A DNA stretch of 64,000 nucleotides, taken from positions 1 through 64,000 of the forward strand of contig NZ_BDOQ01000003.1 in NCBI RefSeq assembly GCF_003112435.1, given 5' to 3'. The notes beneath the pieces were generated by a model that was given only the letters and a program-made list of their open reading frames with translations, ran no database searches and was not told the DNA's origin. The DNA comes from Novimethylophilus kurashikiensis (GTDB lineage: Bacteria > Pseudomonadota > Gammaproteobacteria > Burkholderiales > Methylophilaceae). Below are positions 35,738 through 46,100 of the stretch, piece by piece. Positions within the stretch are counted from its first letter, which is position 1; every line of letters begins with the position of its first letter. The translations under genes were made by a program, and so were the position numbers.

Positions 35738-35760
35738 AAACCGAGAAGGTGATGCGGGGT

Positions 35761-36510
35761 TTATTTTAGGAAATGGTCAGCGTACCGACGATTCATGCGT
35801 GCCAGCGGCAACATGATTAAGAGATCGGCCGCATTGAAGTCAGGGTCCCAATGCGGCTCGCCGCAAATGTAAGCACCAAGGCGCAGATATCCTTTTAGTA
35901 AGGCTGGAGAGTCTGCAGGCATATCGTTTTGCAATGCTTCGATCGGCAGTCGGCAGCGCGGGAATACACGATATTCCACAGGGGCGAGATGCTTGTCTTT
36001 TAGCTGCTCGTACAAATTGGCCGCCATGTGACCGCCGTCGGCCATGCCAATGCTGGCGCAGCCGATCAGGTATTCGTAACCGTTCTTGACCATGAATTTT
36101 GCCAGCCCGGCCCACAACAAGCTGATAGTGGCCCCGCTACGGTAGTCCCGATGCACGCAAGCACGCCCCAGTTCCACCATGGAAGGCGAAAGATGCATCA
36201 GGCGCGTCAGGTCGAACTCGCCCGCTGAATAGTATCCGCCGGCCTCGCCCGCCATTTGCGGATCGAGAATGCGGTAGGTTCCTACCACCTTGCCTGATTC
36301 GACATCCCTCACCAGCAGATGCTCGCAAAACGCATCGAACCCGTCGCGGTCCAGCCCGTCATGTCCTGATAATTTAGCCCCCATTTCTTCCGCGAAAACC
36401 TTATAGCGCAGACGCTGCGCTTCCATCACTTCGGCTGGCGTGCGAGCAAAACTGTAATGCAGCGACGGCCGGGTCCGTTCGTGGGCGACGGTTTTAATTT
36501 GTTGCAGCAT
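35761..36510 (-). CDS. OlsB-like ornithine N-acyltransferase (GNAT)
   Basis: 249 residues of the GNAT/hemolysin-like family that includes OlsB, which makes lyso-ornithine lipid from ornithine and acyl-ACP. Motifs: [65 protein letters not shown], and the C-terminal [19 protein letters not shown]. The start has AAGGAG upstream. OlsA is not adjacent. Ornithine lipids typically replace phospholipids under phosphate limitation. An autoinducer-like or PEP-CTERM-associated GNAT is a less likely alternative. Confidence 0.75.
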   Translation of the reverse strand: MLQQIKTVAHERTRPSLHYSFARTPAEVMEAQRLRYKVFAEEMGAKLSGHDGLDRDGFDAFCEHLLVRDVESGKVVGTYRILDPQMAGEAGGYYSAGEFDLTRLMHLSPSMVELGRACVHRDYRSGATISLLWAGLAKFMVKNGYEYLIGCASIGMADGGHMAANLYEQLKDKHLAPVEYRVFPRCRLPIEALQNDMPADSPALLKGYLRLGAYICGEPHWDPDFNAADLLIMLPLARMNRRYADHFLK

Positions 36511-36610
36511 GTAGACTCTCCTTGAATCATTTTTATGCTGCGTAATGTAGAGGCTTAAAGTGACGTTTTGATTAAGGGGAAATGAAGCTTTTGCAACAAC
36601 CGACTAGAAA

Positions 36611-36640
36611 GCAAAAGCCCCCGAAACCGGGGGCTTTGCA
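36611..36640. terminator. Terminator after the porin gene
   Basis: AAAAGCCCCCG-AAA-CGGGGGCTTTTGC in either orientation (minus: GCCCCCGG-TTT-CGGGGGC then TTTTGCTTT). It separates porin from the downstream OlsB-like gene. Confidence 0.85.
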
Positions 36641-36722
36641 AGCATGCGTGATTTTTCTCCGCGCATGCCGGTTTGCGTCATCAAGTGGCTAGGTAACTTG
36701 ATGTGAAGCTTCCGTAAGAGGA

Positions 36723-38279
36723 TTAGAACCTCCAGGTTGCATCCATTTGCAACAAGTTGTAACGGCGATCAGCATTGATGATCGAGGTATCAACCGAACC
36801 GCCGGTACCCAATGCATCGTTAATGCGGGTACCGTGCGCACCGGATAGTGTCACAAAAGCGTTATCGGACAGCATGTAGCTAGCGCTTGCAGCTAAGCCT
36901 TGCATGTTGACCTGCGCGTTCATGACATCGGAATCGACCAAGTTTGGATCAAGCGAGTAGGCTTCTACGCGCTGATACCAGGCACGAGCGATCCAGTCAT
37001 GCTTCTTCATGCCACTCGTACTACCAAGATAAGTGCCGACCTTTTCCCAAGCAGCCAGCGCCATCGGGGAACCGACTTGGATACCGACCAATACCGCATT
37101 GTCCTGGCTGCTCTTATCCAAGGTCGGGCTGCCACCGTTCGCAACTGTGATGGCGCCCGCAGCCTTAGCACGGTCATCCCCGTCGAAGTTGTGGGCGTAA
37201 TCAGCCCAGATCTTCCAGGGATGACCGCCCATGTTCCAGTTGAATTCAGCCGGAACTTCCAGAATGGCGAGATTGTTCGTGCCGGTGTTGTTACATGTGC
37301 CGACAGGGAGCGATGCACCGTATTTACCGGAACTGCATTTAAGCTGAGCGCTGGTGGCACCGACCAAGTTGCCCAGACCAGGACTAAACGCGCCATTACC
37401 GCCGGAACCGGCGTAGCTATAGTAAACAGGAGCAATCTTGACGGAGGTTTCGTCATTGAACTTATAATGCGCACCGCCTTGGAAGGCAAACAGTTTAGAG
37501 GTGGCGACGTTGTTTTCCTTCACCACGGCCCCAGTAATGGGATCAGTGTAGGTTTGACGGTCATACTTAGTCCGCAATGAGAACTGACCTAAAGTCGCAA
37601 ACAGATCGACATCGTTGAACTTGGTGTGCAGTTCTTCTGCCAACCCTTCAGGATTCAAATCGCCATCCCAAACCATGGAAGTCGTGTACAGCGGATTCTG
37701 CATCCGGCCAGCCTTCAAGGTTAGCCATTCAGTGGTATTCCAACCGATCATCACGCGGTCAACTTGTGCCCCCCCTTGCTTGCTCATTGGGGCAGAGCCT
37801 GCATCGGTGGTTACTGTGTTGTTGAAGTCGTTATTGGGCGAACGGGAATTCGTGCCGGAAGCAAAGCGGAATTCAGTGAAAAAGTCATTATCGGAATCCG
37901 ACTTAAACCCCAGATGCCAGGCATAGCGCGCACGGCCCAGCTTTTCGAATGCGTTCTGTCCATTGGTACCATTAACTGCCTGGCCCTTCGCATCGCGCAG
38001 TTCATACCGAACACGCACATCACCCGTCGGGGTAATGCTATTGATGTAATCGCCCAATTTGATTTTGCCCTTGTTGAGCGCGGATTCCTTCACCTTTTCA
38101 ACACGCTCGTTATCGCGAGCGTTGTTGAAGGTATCGTATTCAGCTTGAGACAACACGCCCTTGTCGCGTAGCGCCTGGAGCAGCGCATCGACAGAGTCGG
38201 CTTGTGCCAGACCGTTGATTCCGAAAAGAGCCATGCCGGTGATTGCCGCCACACTGGCACGAATTTTGGTTTGTTTCAT
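36723..38279 (-). CDS. Outer-membrane porin (putative porin family)
   Basis: 518 residues from the ATG at 38279 (GGGGAGC upstream). The signal peptide is MKQTKIRASVAAITGMALFG...LAQA. A short coiled-coil-like N-terminal part (DALLQALRDKGVLSQAEYD ... RVEKVKESALNKG) precedes a long beta-barrel with alternating hydrophobic strands. The chain ends in Phe (LQMDATWRF), the outer-membrane assembly signal. It resembles the Porin_5-like putative porins. A Pho-box-like site lies 89 nt upstream, suggesting induction by phosphate starvation. Substrate cannot be read from sequence. Confidence 0.8.
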   Translation of the reverse strand: MKQTKIRASVAAITGMALFGINGLAQADSVDALLQALRDKGVLSQAEYDTFNNARDNERVEKVKESALNKGKIKLGDYINSITPTGDVRVRYELRDAKGQAVNGTNGQNAFEKLGRARYAWHLGFKSDSDNDFFTEFRFASGTNSRSPNNDFNNTVTTDAGSAPMSKQGGAQVDRVMIGWNTTEWLTLKAGRMQNPLYTTSMVWDGDLNPEGLAEELHTKFNDVDLFATLGQFSLRTKYDRQTYTDPITGAVVKENNVATSKLFAFQGGAHYKFNDETSVKIAPVYYSYAGSGGNGAFSPGLGNLVGATSAQLKCSSGKYGASLPVGTCNNTGTNNLAILEVPAEFNWNMGGHPWKIWADYAHNFDGDDRAKAAGAITVANGGSPTLDKSSQDNAVLVGIQVGSPMALAAWEKVGTYLGSTSGMKKHDWIARAWYQRVEAYSLDPNLVDSDVMNAQVNMQGLAASASYMLSDNAFVTLSGAHGTRINDALGTGGSVDTSIINADRRYNLLQMDATWRF

Positions 38280-38367
38280 TAAATTGCTCCCCAAATCCGA
38301 AAGTAGAAGATGAAAACTTAATTGGCCAATTGAGCTTTCACGCGGTTGCGGATTTTGGAGAGAAATT

Positions 38368-38385
38368 GTTACATCTGTATGACAG
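38368..38385 (-). promoter_or_regulatory. Candidate Pho box upstream of the porin
   Basis: On the minus strand CTGTCAT-ACAG-ATGTAAC: two 7-bp half-sites with a 4-bp spacer. The first matches the Pho-box consensus CTGTCAT exactly and the second matches 5 of 7 (CTGTCAY). It lies 89 nt upstream of the porin start. Confidence 0.6.
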
Positions 38386-38431
38386 CCGTTTGAATGGCTA
38401 AAGAATTGTGGTGCGATGAATTAGTATTTCT

Positions 38432-39823
38432 TTATACGCCGTTCTCGCTTGCCAAGCGATTGCTGCATTCAATGATTGCCCGCGTGACACCGTTGGCCGA
38501 TTGCAGGCTTAAGCGAAAACCGTGCAGGTTGACGATCGCGTTCACGATGCTCAAGCCCACACCGTAGCCTTCCGACTGATGGCGATTGAGCTCGCTACGG
38601 TAAAAAGGCAAGATCACCATTTTGAGTTCATCTTCGGGGATACCCTGTCCATTATTCTCGATTTCGATATGACAAACGCCTGATTTTTCGAACAGCCGCG
38701 CGGTAACATACCCGTTCTGCGAGGCAAACTTTACGGCGTTATCGACCAGGTTCATCACCGCCTCAAATAGCAGATCCCCGTCGCCCATGACCGTCAGCTC
38801 CACCTCGGGTAGATCGAACAGCAAGGCAACGTTTTTTTCTTCCGCCAGAGGGGTGTAGATATCTTTGATGTTTTCGAGCAGCGGCTGGATCGCTACCTGC
38901 TTGAACATGGCACGCCGCATGGAGCCCGAAATTTCCGCGATCCTGAGCAGTGCCCTAAACCGCGATAGCACGGTGTCGACTTCATCGATGGCTTCTTCCA
39001 CCAACTGCTGCTGGTCCGGCGCATTCAAAAGACTCAGCAAACGGTTGAGCCTGGTGCGCAAATGCGTCAACGGCGTCCTCAAGTCGTGGGCCACACTATC
39101 GGCAGCCCCCTTGATGTCGTTCATACGCTGGGCGATTTCATCCAGCATCTTGTTCACGATCTTGGCGAGCAGATCGAGTTCGTCCTGATTACCGGTCATG
39201 GGAAGCCGCAGGTCGATATTGCCCTGAATAATGCTTTGACTGACGCCCTGGATTTTGCGCAGGCGCTGGATTGGCCGAATACTCGAGGCAATGCCGAGTG
39301 CCGTGCCGACTAGGATCACCAGCACTGCACCGCCGAGTGCGCGAATGATGATTTGCCGGATTTCATCGAGTTGAACCTGCTGTCGGCCGAGAAAGAGGAT
39401 GTGTTGATCAGGCAGCCGCGCACCCACACCCCAAACGTCGGTCCTAAGCGTCAGCCAGCTATCGGAGGACCGAGGCCTGATGAGATGAGGCTCGCTATCG
39501 AGCGCAAAACCGCGCGGCAGCTTTTCGGCATTGCCGGTCAACCTCACGCCCGTGTCCGAAAACAACCCGTAAATCTCGATATGGCGACTATCGCGCTGGA
39601 TATCGATATTGAACGAATCCGAGATTTTATCCGGCGGCGTCGCCAGATAATTGCGAAGCTCCGCCTTGAGGACGTAGGCGGTTTGCTGATCGATGAAATC
39701 CTGAGTATGAAAATAAATGACCGCCAACAGCGTGACCACGCCGATGGTAAACATCCCGCCGTACAACAATACCAACCGGAAGGTCGTCGTACGCCAGGTA
39801 TCTGACAATCTAACCGAGGACAT
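38432..39823 (-). CDS. Two-component sensor histidine kinase
   Basis: 463 residues, inner membrane. TM1 (LVLLYGGMFTIGVVTLLAVIYF, about 18-39), a periplasmic sensor region of about 120 residues, and TM2 (ALGGAVLVILVGTALGIA, about 160-180), then HAMP. HisKA carries the phospho-His in SVAHDLRTPLTHLRTRL. The catalytic domain has the N box NLVDNAVKFAS, and G boxes NNGQGIPEDE and GYGVGLSIVNAI. Overlaps its response regulator by 14 nt and closes the RND efflux operon. Confidence 0.92.
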   Translation of the reverse strand: MSSVRLSDTWRTTTFRLVLLYGGMFTIGVVTLLAVIYFHTQDFIDQQTAYVLKAELRNYLATPPDKISDSFNIDIQRDSRHIEIYGLFSDTGVRLTGNAEKLPRGFALDSEPHLIRPRSSDSWLTLRTDVWGVGARLPDQHILFLGRQQVQLDEIRQIIIRALGGAVLVILVGTALGIASSIRPIQRLRKIQGVSQSIIQGNIDLRLPMTGNQDELDLLAKIVNKMLDEIAQRMNDIKGAADSVAHDLRTPLTHLRTRLNRLLSLLNAPDQQQLVEEAIDEVDTVLSRFRALLRIAEISGSMRRAMFKQVAIQPLLENIKDIYTPLAEEKNVALLFDLPEVELTVMGDGDLLFEAVMNLVDNAVKFASQNGYVTARLFEKSGVCHIEIENNGQGIPEDELKMVILPFYRSELNRHQSEGYGVGLSIVNAIVNLHGFRLSLQSANGVTRAIIECSNRLASENGV

Positions 39824-40481
39824 AGCCGGCTCCGCGCACGGTGCGAAGCAACGGAGGAAACTCCTCGGGGTCGATCTTCCTGCGCAACCCAGTCACATGA
39901 ACATCTACGACATTAGTCCCCGGGTCGAATGAGTAGCCCCAGACCGCCTCGAAAATCATGGTTCTGGTCACCACCTGAGAGGAATTGCGCATTAGGTATT
40001 CTAGCAACCGGAACTCCGTTGGCGACAATCTGATTTTTTGCGTACCGCGATGGGCGATGCGGGCGATCAGGTCGAGTTCCAAATCCTGCACCTTGAGCTT
40101 GCTTTGGCTTGCAGCCGGCTTCCGCCGCCGCAACATGACCTCCAGGCGGGCAGCCATTTCATCGGGAACGAACGGCTTGGTGAGATAATCGTCGCCGCCG
40201 GCGCGCAACCCGCGGATGCGCTCATCGACATCGCTCAAGGCGCTGATCATGAGAATCGGGGTATCAATACCCGAGGCCCGCAGGAAAGTGACCACTTCCA
40301 GCCCATCGATATCGGGCAGCATGCGGTCGAGGGTAATTACATCGAACGGCTGAGAGCTAGCTTGCGCCAGCCCATCCCGGCCAGTTGCTGCCCAAGTGAC
40401 CTCGAAGCCGTGCGTAGAAAGCTCCGCCATGATCTCCTTCGCGGTGATTTCGTCATCCTCTATGGTCAGAACTCGCGTCAT
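39810..40481 (-). CDS. OmpR/PhoB-family response regulator
   Basis: 223 residues. N-terminal receiver with the acidic pair in TIEDDE, phospho-acceptor Asp in VITLDRMLPDIDG and Lys in DDYLTKPFVPDE. C-terminal winged helix (IRLSPTEFRLLEYLMRNSSQ, NVVDVHVTGLRRKID, LLRTVRGAGYVL). Paired with the kinase by a 14-nt overlap and preceded by the efflux genes, so it probably controls the pump. Confidence 0.93.
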   Translation of the reverse strand: MTRVLTIEDDEITAKEIMAELSTHGFEVTWAATGRDGLAQASSQPFDVITLDRMLPDIDGLEVVTFLRASGIDTPILMISALSDVDERIRGLRAGGDDYLTKPFVPDEMAARLEVMLRRRKPAASQSKLKVQDLELDLIARIAHRGTQKIRLSPTEFRLLEYLMRNSSQVVTRTMIFEAVWGYSFDPGTNVVDVHVTGLRRKIDPEEFPPLLRTVRGAGYVLG

Positions 40482-40537
40482 TGCCCTCCCTTTACTCGAC
40501 CCCCGGCTTTTTTCCTGAGCTGTGCTCGATATCGAAC

Positions 40538-41995
40538 CTAACCGCGTTTATCTTCTGGGATGGACGCCGTGCTGGGCTCTGCCGCAACCGGTGCGGTCCA
40601 TCCGCCTCCGATGGCTCGAATTAGGCCGATGCTGGCCTGCAACGAGCGCGTCCCGATATCGAGAGAGGTTCTTTTAGTGCGCAGAACCGCCTCTTCGGCA
40701 TCGATCACTTCGAGATAGCTTACGACACCTTCCCGATAACGGTTCATCGCCAGTTCAAGACTTTTCTCAGCGGAGGCAACTGCGGCTTGCTCGGTGAATT
40801 GCTCATCGCGCAATTGCCGCAGTAGCACAAGGTTATCCTCGACCTCCTTGAAGGCATGCAGAACAGTGGCACGATATAGCGCAGCAGCCTCGTCCGTCCT
40901 GGCCTTCGCCCGTTCTACTTCCGCCTTGCGGCGGCCTGCATCGAACAGTGTCATCACTGCGGCAGGACCGATCGACCAGAAACTGTTGGGTAGCGACAAC
41001 AAATTCAGCCCTCCCGTATTCTGAAAGCCTCCCTGCAGCCCTAGGATAATATTGGGGAAAAACGCGGCGCGCGCAATCCCTACCTCAGCATTGGTTTCGG
41101 CCACCCTCCGTTCGGCCGCTGCAATGTCAGGCCGACGTTGCAACAGCGTGGAGGGTAAGCCCAAGGGGATTTCAGGCTGGACAATGGGGGTGGTCGCACC
41201 GGCAACCGAAAACGCCGATGCCGGCTCCCCGACCAACACAGCAATCGCATGCTCGGCCATCGCCCTGCGGGCGACGATATCTGCCACCTTGGTTTGTGCT
41301 TCCTGCAGTTGCGTTTGGGCACGCGCCACCTGCTGCGCCGAGGCGATACCGCCTTGGAACCGGTTCTGGATCAGCGTGAGCTGACGGCGGTAAGCCTCAA
41401 CCGTATCCTTGAGCAATTGCAATTCGGCGTCGAAGCCGCGCAACACCAGATATTCGCTCGCCAAATTGGCGTGCAAGGCCAGACGTACTGATTCCAAATC
41501 GGCCGCGCTGGCTTGCATAGCCGCTGTACCGGCAGTGACCAAGCTGTTCACACGGCCCCAAAGGTCGAGTTCGTAGCTGGCAGAAAAACCTATGCTATTG
41601 GCCCAGTAGTAATCCGGCTGATTATTACCGCGCAGTGGGCGGTCGTCCGATTGCCGGTTACGCGTAATCCCCGCCCCCCCTTGCACCGTTGGATACATCG
41701 CCGTATCGGTTTCCGCCTCCAGTGCTTTCGAAGCGGTATAGCGGGCGAAGGCGCCAGCCAAATCCTGGTTGGAAACATTGATCCGTTCCTCCAGCCCGTC
41801 GAGCACCGGATCGTTGAGCAACTTCCACCAATCGCCCCGCAGCATCTGATCGGAGGGTTTCGCTACCTGCCACGGCCCCATTTCCCTGTATTGGTCGGGC
41901 ACGGTGACTTTCGGCGTTACATACGGCGGCGAGGTGGCGCATCCGGCCAAAGCCAGCAATTGCGCAACGGCCAGCGCAAAGCAGGTTTTCCTCAT
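40538..41995 (-). CDS. RND efflux outer-membrane lipoprotein (NodT/OprM family)
   Basis: 485 residues. Lipoprotein signal with lipobox LALAGC (Cys19). Two outer-membrane efflux repeats of the TolC fold: LDLWGRVNSLVTAGTAAMQA (first) and LFDAGRRKAEVERAKARTDE (second), with LQRRPDIAAAERRVAETNAEVGIARAAFFPNI between. It forms the exit duct of the tripartite pump. Overlaps the fusion-protein gene by 4 nt. Confidence 0.93.
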   Translation of the reverse strand: MRKTCFALAVAQLLALAGCATSPPYVTPKVTVPDQYREMGPWQVAKPSDQMLRGDWWKLLNDPVLDGLEERINVSNQDLAGAFARYTASKALEAETDTAMYPTVQGGAGITRNRQSDDRPLRGNNQPDYYWANSIGFSASYELDLWGRVNSLVTAGTAAMQASAADLESVRLALHANLASEYLVLRGFDAELQLLKDTVEAYRRQLTLIQNRFQGGIASAQQVARAQTQLQEAQTKVADIVARRAMAEHAIAVLVGEPASAFSVAGATTPIVQPEIPLGLPSTLLQRRPDIAAAERRVAETNAEVGIARAAFFPNIILGLQGGFQNTGGLNLLSLPNSFWSIGPAAVMTLFDAGRRKAEVERAKARTDEAAALYRATVLHAFKEVEDNLVLLRQLRDEQFTEQAAVASAEKSLELAMNRYREGVVSYLEVIDAEEAVLRTKRTSLDIGTRSLQASIGLIRAIGGGWTAPVAAEPSTASIPEDKRG

Positions 41996-43191
41996 GACTT
42001 CGCCCCTGGCTGAGCCGACGCTGCTTGGACCGGGTCCGCACGTTGCACCATGCGGACCTGATCGCCCTCAGCTAGGGAATCCGAAGGCGAGTCGATCACT
42101 TGGTCCGTGCTTTGCAGGCCCGAAACCACTTCGACCGTCGTTCCCAAGTCCCGGCCGATAGTAATCGGCTTCAGCACCACCTTGCCGTCAGGATTCGCCG
42201 TGGCAACCTCCATGCCATTCTTGCGGAACAGCAAGGCGCTCGTGGGCAAGCGCAGCACGTTGGCCTTCGACGGCAGCGAGAAATGCACTTCGGCATAGGT
42301 GCCGGGCAAAATTTCGCCAGTCTTGTTATCCATCTGCAATTCGACAGTCAGCGTGCGGGAGTCCTGGTGCAGGGCATTCGACGTGCTGACCAGCTTGGCC
42401 TGGAAAGTCTGCGACGGATGTTCTGGAAAATGCAGTTCGGCGCTCAGACCCGGTTTGACCTGGGCCGAAAAATTCTGCGGCACCTCGACGTAAATGCGCA
42501 ATTTGTCGATTTCCGCGACCCGGAACAACGCCTGGGCGCTCGCGCTGCTGCCGGCACTGACCAACATGCCAATATCGGTCTTGCGATCCGTCACCACGCC
42601 GTCGAACGGCGCGACAATGCGATTGAACGATTGCTGCGCACGCAGACTATCGAGGGTGGCGCGCAAGGCGTTCACTGTCGCCTGCTTAGCCTTGGCGTCC
42701 GCAGTTTTCTCGTCGGCTTCCTGGTGCGAGACAGAATCGGTGAGCAAGAGGTTTTGCCATCGTTTGGCCGTGCTGGCGGCCAGTTCATAGTTGGCCTCGG
42801 CCATCGACAAATCGGCTTCAGCGCGGTGAATTTGCTCGTCCAATTCAGGCGTTTCGATGGTGCCAAGCACCTGGCCGGTTTTAACGTGCGCTCCAATATC
42901 CGTATTCCAGTTCTTGAGATAGCCGCTGACCCTGGCGTAAATCGGCGCCTCGGTAAAGGCCGTGACATTGCCGGGCAAGACCAGGTCTTGCTGGCCCGGC
43001 CCCTGCTGTGGCGCGATCACCTCGACGGGAATCACATCCTGCTGCAGGGCGCGTTTTTCCAGATTCTCTTCGTGGGTGGTGCGGCTATGAACACCGGTGG
43101 CGACTACGGCAATGGCAATCCCCAACAAGGCGATACCCGCTATCCTCAAGTACCAAGAGGCAGTTGCGTGGGAAGTATCATGCGACATCAT
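41992..43191 (-). CDS. RND efflux periplasmic membrane-fusion protein
   Basis: 399 residues. An N-terminal membrane anchor (IAGIALLGIAIAVVATGV), then lipoyl halves (APIYARVSGYLKNWNTDIGAHVKTGQVL and RIVAPFDGVVTDRKTDIGMLV) flanking an alpha-hairpin with AEADLSMAEANYELAAST, then beta-barrel and membrane-proximal domains (LPTSALLFRKNG). No Cys lipobox, so it is a membrane-anchored rather than lipoprotein adaptor. Overlaps the permease gene by 14 nt. Confidence 0.93.
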   Translation of the reverse strand: MMSHDTSHATASWYLRIAGIALLGIAIAVVATGVHSRTTHEENLEKRALQQDVIPVEVIAPQQGPGQQDLVLPGNVTAFTEAPIYARVSGYLKNWNTDIGAHVKTGQVLGTIETPELDEQIHRAEADLSMAEANYELAASTAKRWQNLLLTDSVSHQEADEKTADAKAKQATVNALRATLDSLRAQQSFNRIVAPFDGVVTDRKTDIGMLVSAGSSASAQALFRVAEIDKLRIYVEVPQNFSAQVKPGLSAELHFPEHPSQTFQAKLVSTSNALHQDSRTLTVELQMDNKTGEILPGTYAEVHFSLPSKANVLRLPTSALLFRKNGMEVATANPDGKVVLKPITIGRDLGTTVEVVSGLQSTDQVIDSPSDSLAEGDQVRMVQRADPVQAASAQPGAKS

Positions 43192-46100
43192 GTTCTCCAG
43201 ATTGCGTCAATTGAGTGCCATGCTGCTGGCTGTGTGGAGTGAATTTCCTGTGTTTGCGGTAGACCAGGCTGAAAACAACCGGGACGAAAAACAGCGTGGC
43301 GACCGTGGCGCACATCAAGCCGCCGATCACAGCGCGGCCGAGCGGAGCGTTCTGCTCCCCGCCCTCACCCAGCCCCAGGGCCATCGGCGCCATGCCGATA
43401 ATCATGGCAAGCGCGGTCATCAACACCGGGCGGAAGCGGATGTAACCGGCCTCGATTGCGGCGGTCATCCCGCTATCGCCTTCCCGCAGCCGTTCTCGTG
43501 CAAAACTGACGACCAGGATACTGTTCGCGGTCGCGACGCCCATACACATGATGGCGCCGATCAGGGCAGGCACCGAGAGCGTGGTGTGCGTGACGAACAG
43601 CATCCACACGATCCCCGCCAAGGCAGCCGGCAACGCGGTGATGATAACGAAAGGATCGAGCCAGGACTGGAAGTTGACTACGATCAGCAGATAAATCAGC
43701 ACAATGGCACCCAACAGGCCGAATAGCAGGCCGGTGTAGGAAGCATTCATGGCTTCGGTCTGGCCGCGCAGGACGACGGTGGAGCCCTTAGGAATGTCCT
43801 TGGCGGTTTCCTTGAGGATTTCCTCGACGTCGTGCGAAACGCTGCCGAGGTCGCGGTCCTGGGTCGTGGCAAAAATATCCAGTGCCGGTTGCACGTCGTA
43901 GTGCGAGACTACACCGTCGCCTTGCGTCCGTGTCACCGTCGCCAACCCGCCCAGAATCTGCTGGCCCGATGTTTTACCGGCGGGTAGCGGTACGCTCTGC
44001 AAATCGCTGATCGACTCGACGCGATACTGCGGCGTCTGCACCACCACCGGATAAGACACGTGATTCTTGGGGTTCACCCAGAAGTTAGGCGCGGTTTGCT
44101 GGCTGCCTGACAAAGTCACGAGCAAGCTGGTCGCCACGTCGCGCTGGCTCAACCCCAACTCCTGTGCACGAGCACGGTCGACCGTGACATGCAACTCCGG
44201 CTGGTTGAACGCCTGCTGTAAACGTAGATCGGCGATGCCGGGTACGGCGCGAATCTTCCTCAGCAGCTCGGCGACATACACCCTATTTTCAGAACGGTTA
44301 AAGCCCACGACTTGTACATCCAGCGGTGCCGGAAGCCCGAAATTGAGGATCTGACTCACGATATCGGCCGGCAGGAAAGCGAAGCTGACGCCGGGAAACT
44401 GATTGTTCAATGTATCTCGGAGCTTATTGACGTAACCCGCCGTCGGATGGTGATCCTCGTTGAGGGTAATCAGAATATCGGCGTCTGCCGGTCCAATCGG
44501 CGAAGAGTTGCTATAAGTCAGGTTGATGCCGCTCACTGGCAAGCCGATGTTGTCCACGATGTTCTTGATTTCGGCTCCCGGAATCTGCTCGCGGACCTTT
44601 TTCTCGATGTCGTCGCAGAGCCGTGCCGTTTCTTCCAGCCGGGTCCCAGTCTGGGCACGGATGTGCAGCTTGATCTGGCCGGCATCCACCGCCGGAAAGA
44701 AGTTTCTACCCAGCCAGGGGACCAGTGCGAACGACAGCAGCACGGCCGTAAGAAAACCGACGATGAACACGGGACGCTTCGCCAAGGCCAGCAACAGCAG
44801 GGCTTTGTATTTCTCCCGCACAATGCTGAAATATTTTTCGAAGCCGCGCTGAAACAGCACCAGAGGATTCCGAGTTGGCGTGTGGCCGTCGTGATGCTCG
44901 TATTGGGCGTGCGGCTTGAGCAAATATTTGGCGAGGGTCGGCACCAGGGTCCGGGATAGGATGAACGAGGCGATCATGGAAAAGATCACAGCTTCTGCCA
45001 ACGGCACGAAGAGGTACTTGGACACGCCTTCCAGGAAGAACATCGGAATGAACACAATGCAAATACACAGCAGGGACACCAGCGCCGGCACCACGATTTG
45101 CTGCGCGCCGTCCATGATCGACGCTTCCACGTGCTTGCCCATTTCGAGGTGCCAATTGATGTTTTCGATGGTCACCGTGGCATCGTCCACCAGAATGCCC
45201 ACAGCCAGCGCCAAGCCGCCCAAGGTCATGATGTTGATGGTCTGACCGAGCGCCGACAGCGCCATGATGGCCGACAGAATGGCGAGCGGGATGGAGACGG
45301 TGATGATGAGTGTGGATCGCCAGCTACCCAGGAACAGCAGAATCATCAAGCCGGTGAGCGCGGCAGCGATCACGCCTTCGCGAATCACGCCGGCAACGGA
45401 CGCTTTGACGAACTCCGACTGGTCGCCGACCAGCCCCACCACTAAGCCGGGCGGCGCCCCGGCCTCGATTTTTGGCAACAGCGATTTCACGTGCTCGATG
45501 ATGTCCAGGGTCGAGGCCGATCCATTCTTCTGAATGGTAGTCAGCACCGAGTGCTTGCCGTCCACGCGCACCAGGTTCTGCTGGGGCGAGAAACCATCCC
45601 GCACATGGGCGACATCGCGCAGGAAAATCGTCGAGCCGTTGACAGTCTTGACCGGCAAATCGTTAAGTTCGTCCAGCTCGTGCGGACTAGCGTTCAGCAA
45701 CACGTTGTATTCGAACTTTCCGATTTTTTCGGTACCCGAGGGCAAGATGAGGTTCTGAGTCGCCAGTGCGTTGGTCACGTCGGCGGGTGATAGCCCTTTT
45801 TCACGCAAGGCCTGCGGATCCAGATCGACCTGAACCTGACGGTTCTTGCCGCCGTAGGGCGAGGGAATCGCCGCGCCTTGCACTTGGGCGAGTTGCGGAC
45901 GAATGAAGTTATTCGAGATATCGAACAACTGATTGTCGAGCAAGGTCTTGCTGGATAGCGCCAATTGCAAGATCGGGACACTGGACGCGTTGTAGGTGAG
46001 AACCAACGGCGGCGTAATACCAGGCGGCATGCGCTTGAGCACGGTCTGCGAAACGGCAGTCACCTGGCTCACTGCGCCGTTGATGTTGACTCCAGGATGG

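Noticed and set aside
35712-35745. GCGGGCAAACCG as part of a fourth GEMM riboswitch
   Set aside because: It is the arm of a simple terminator hairpin; no GACGCAAAG or CUAA blocks nearby.
36530-36590. Pho box before the OlsB-like gene
   Set aside because: A single CGTCACT-like half-site without a partner at 4-bp spacing on the minus strand.
42100-43242. 380-codon plus-strand ORF
   Set aside because: Antisense shadow of the RND adaptor gene.
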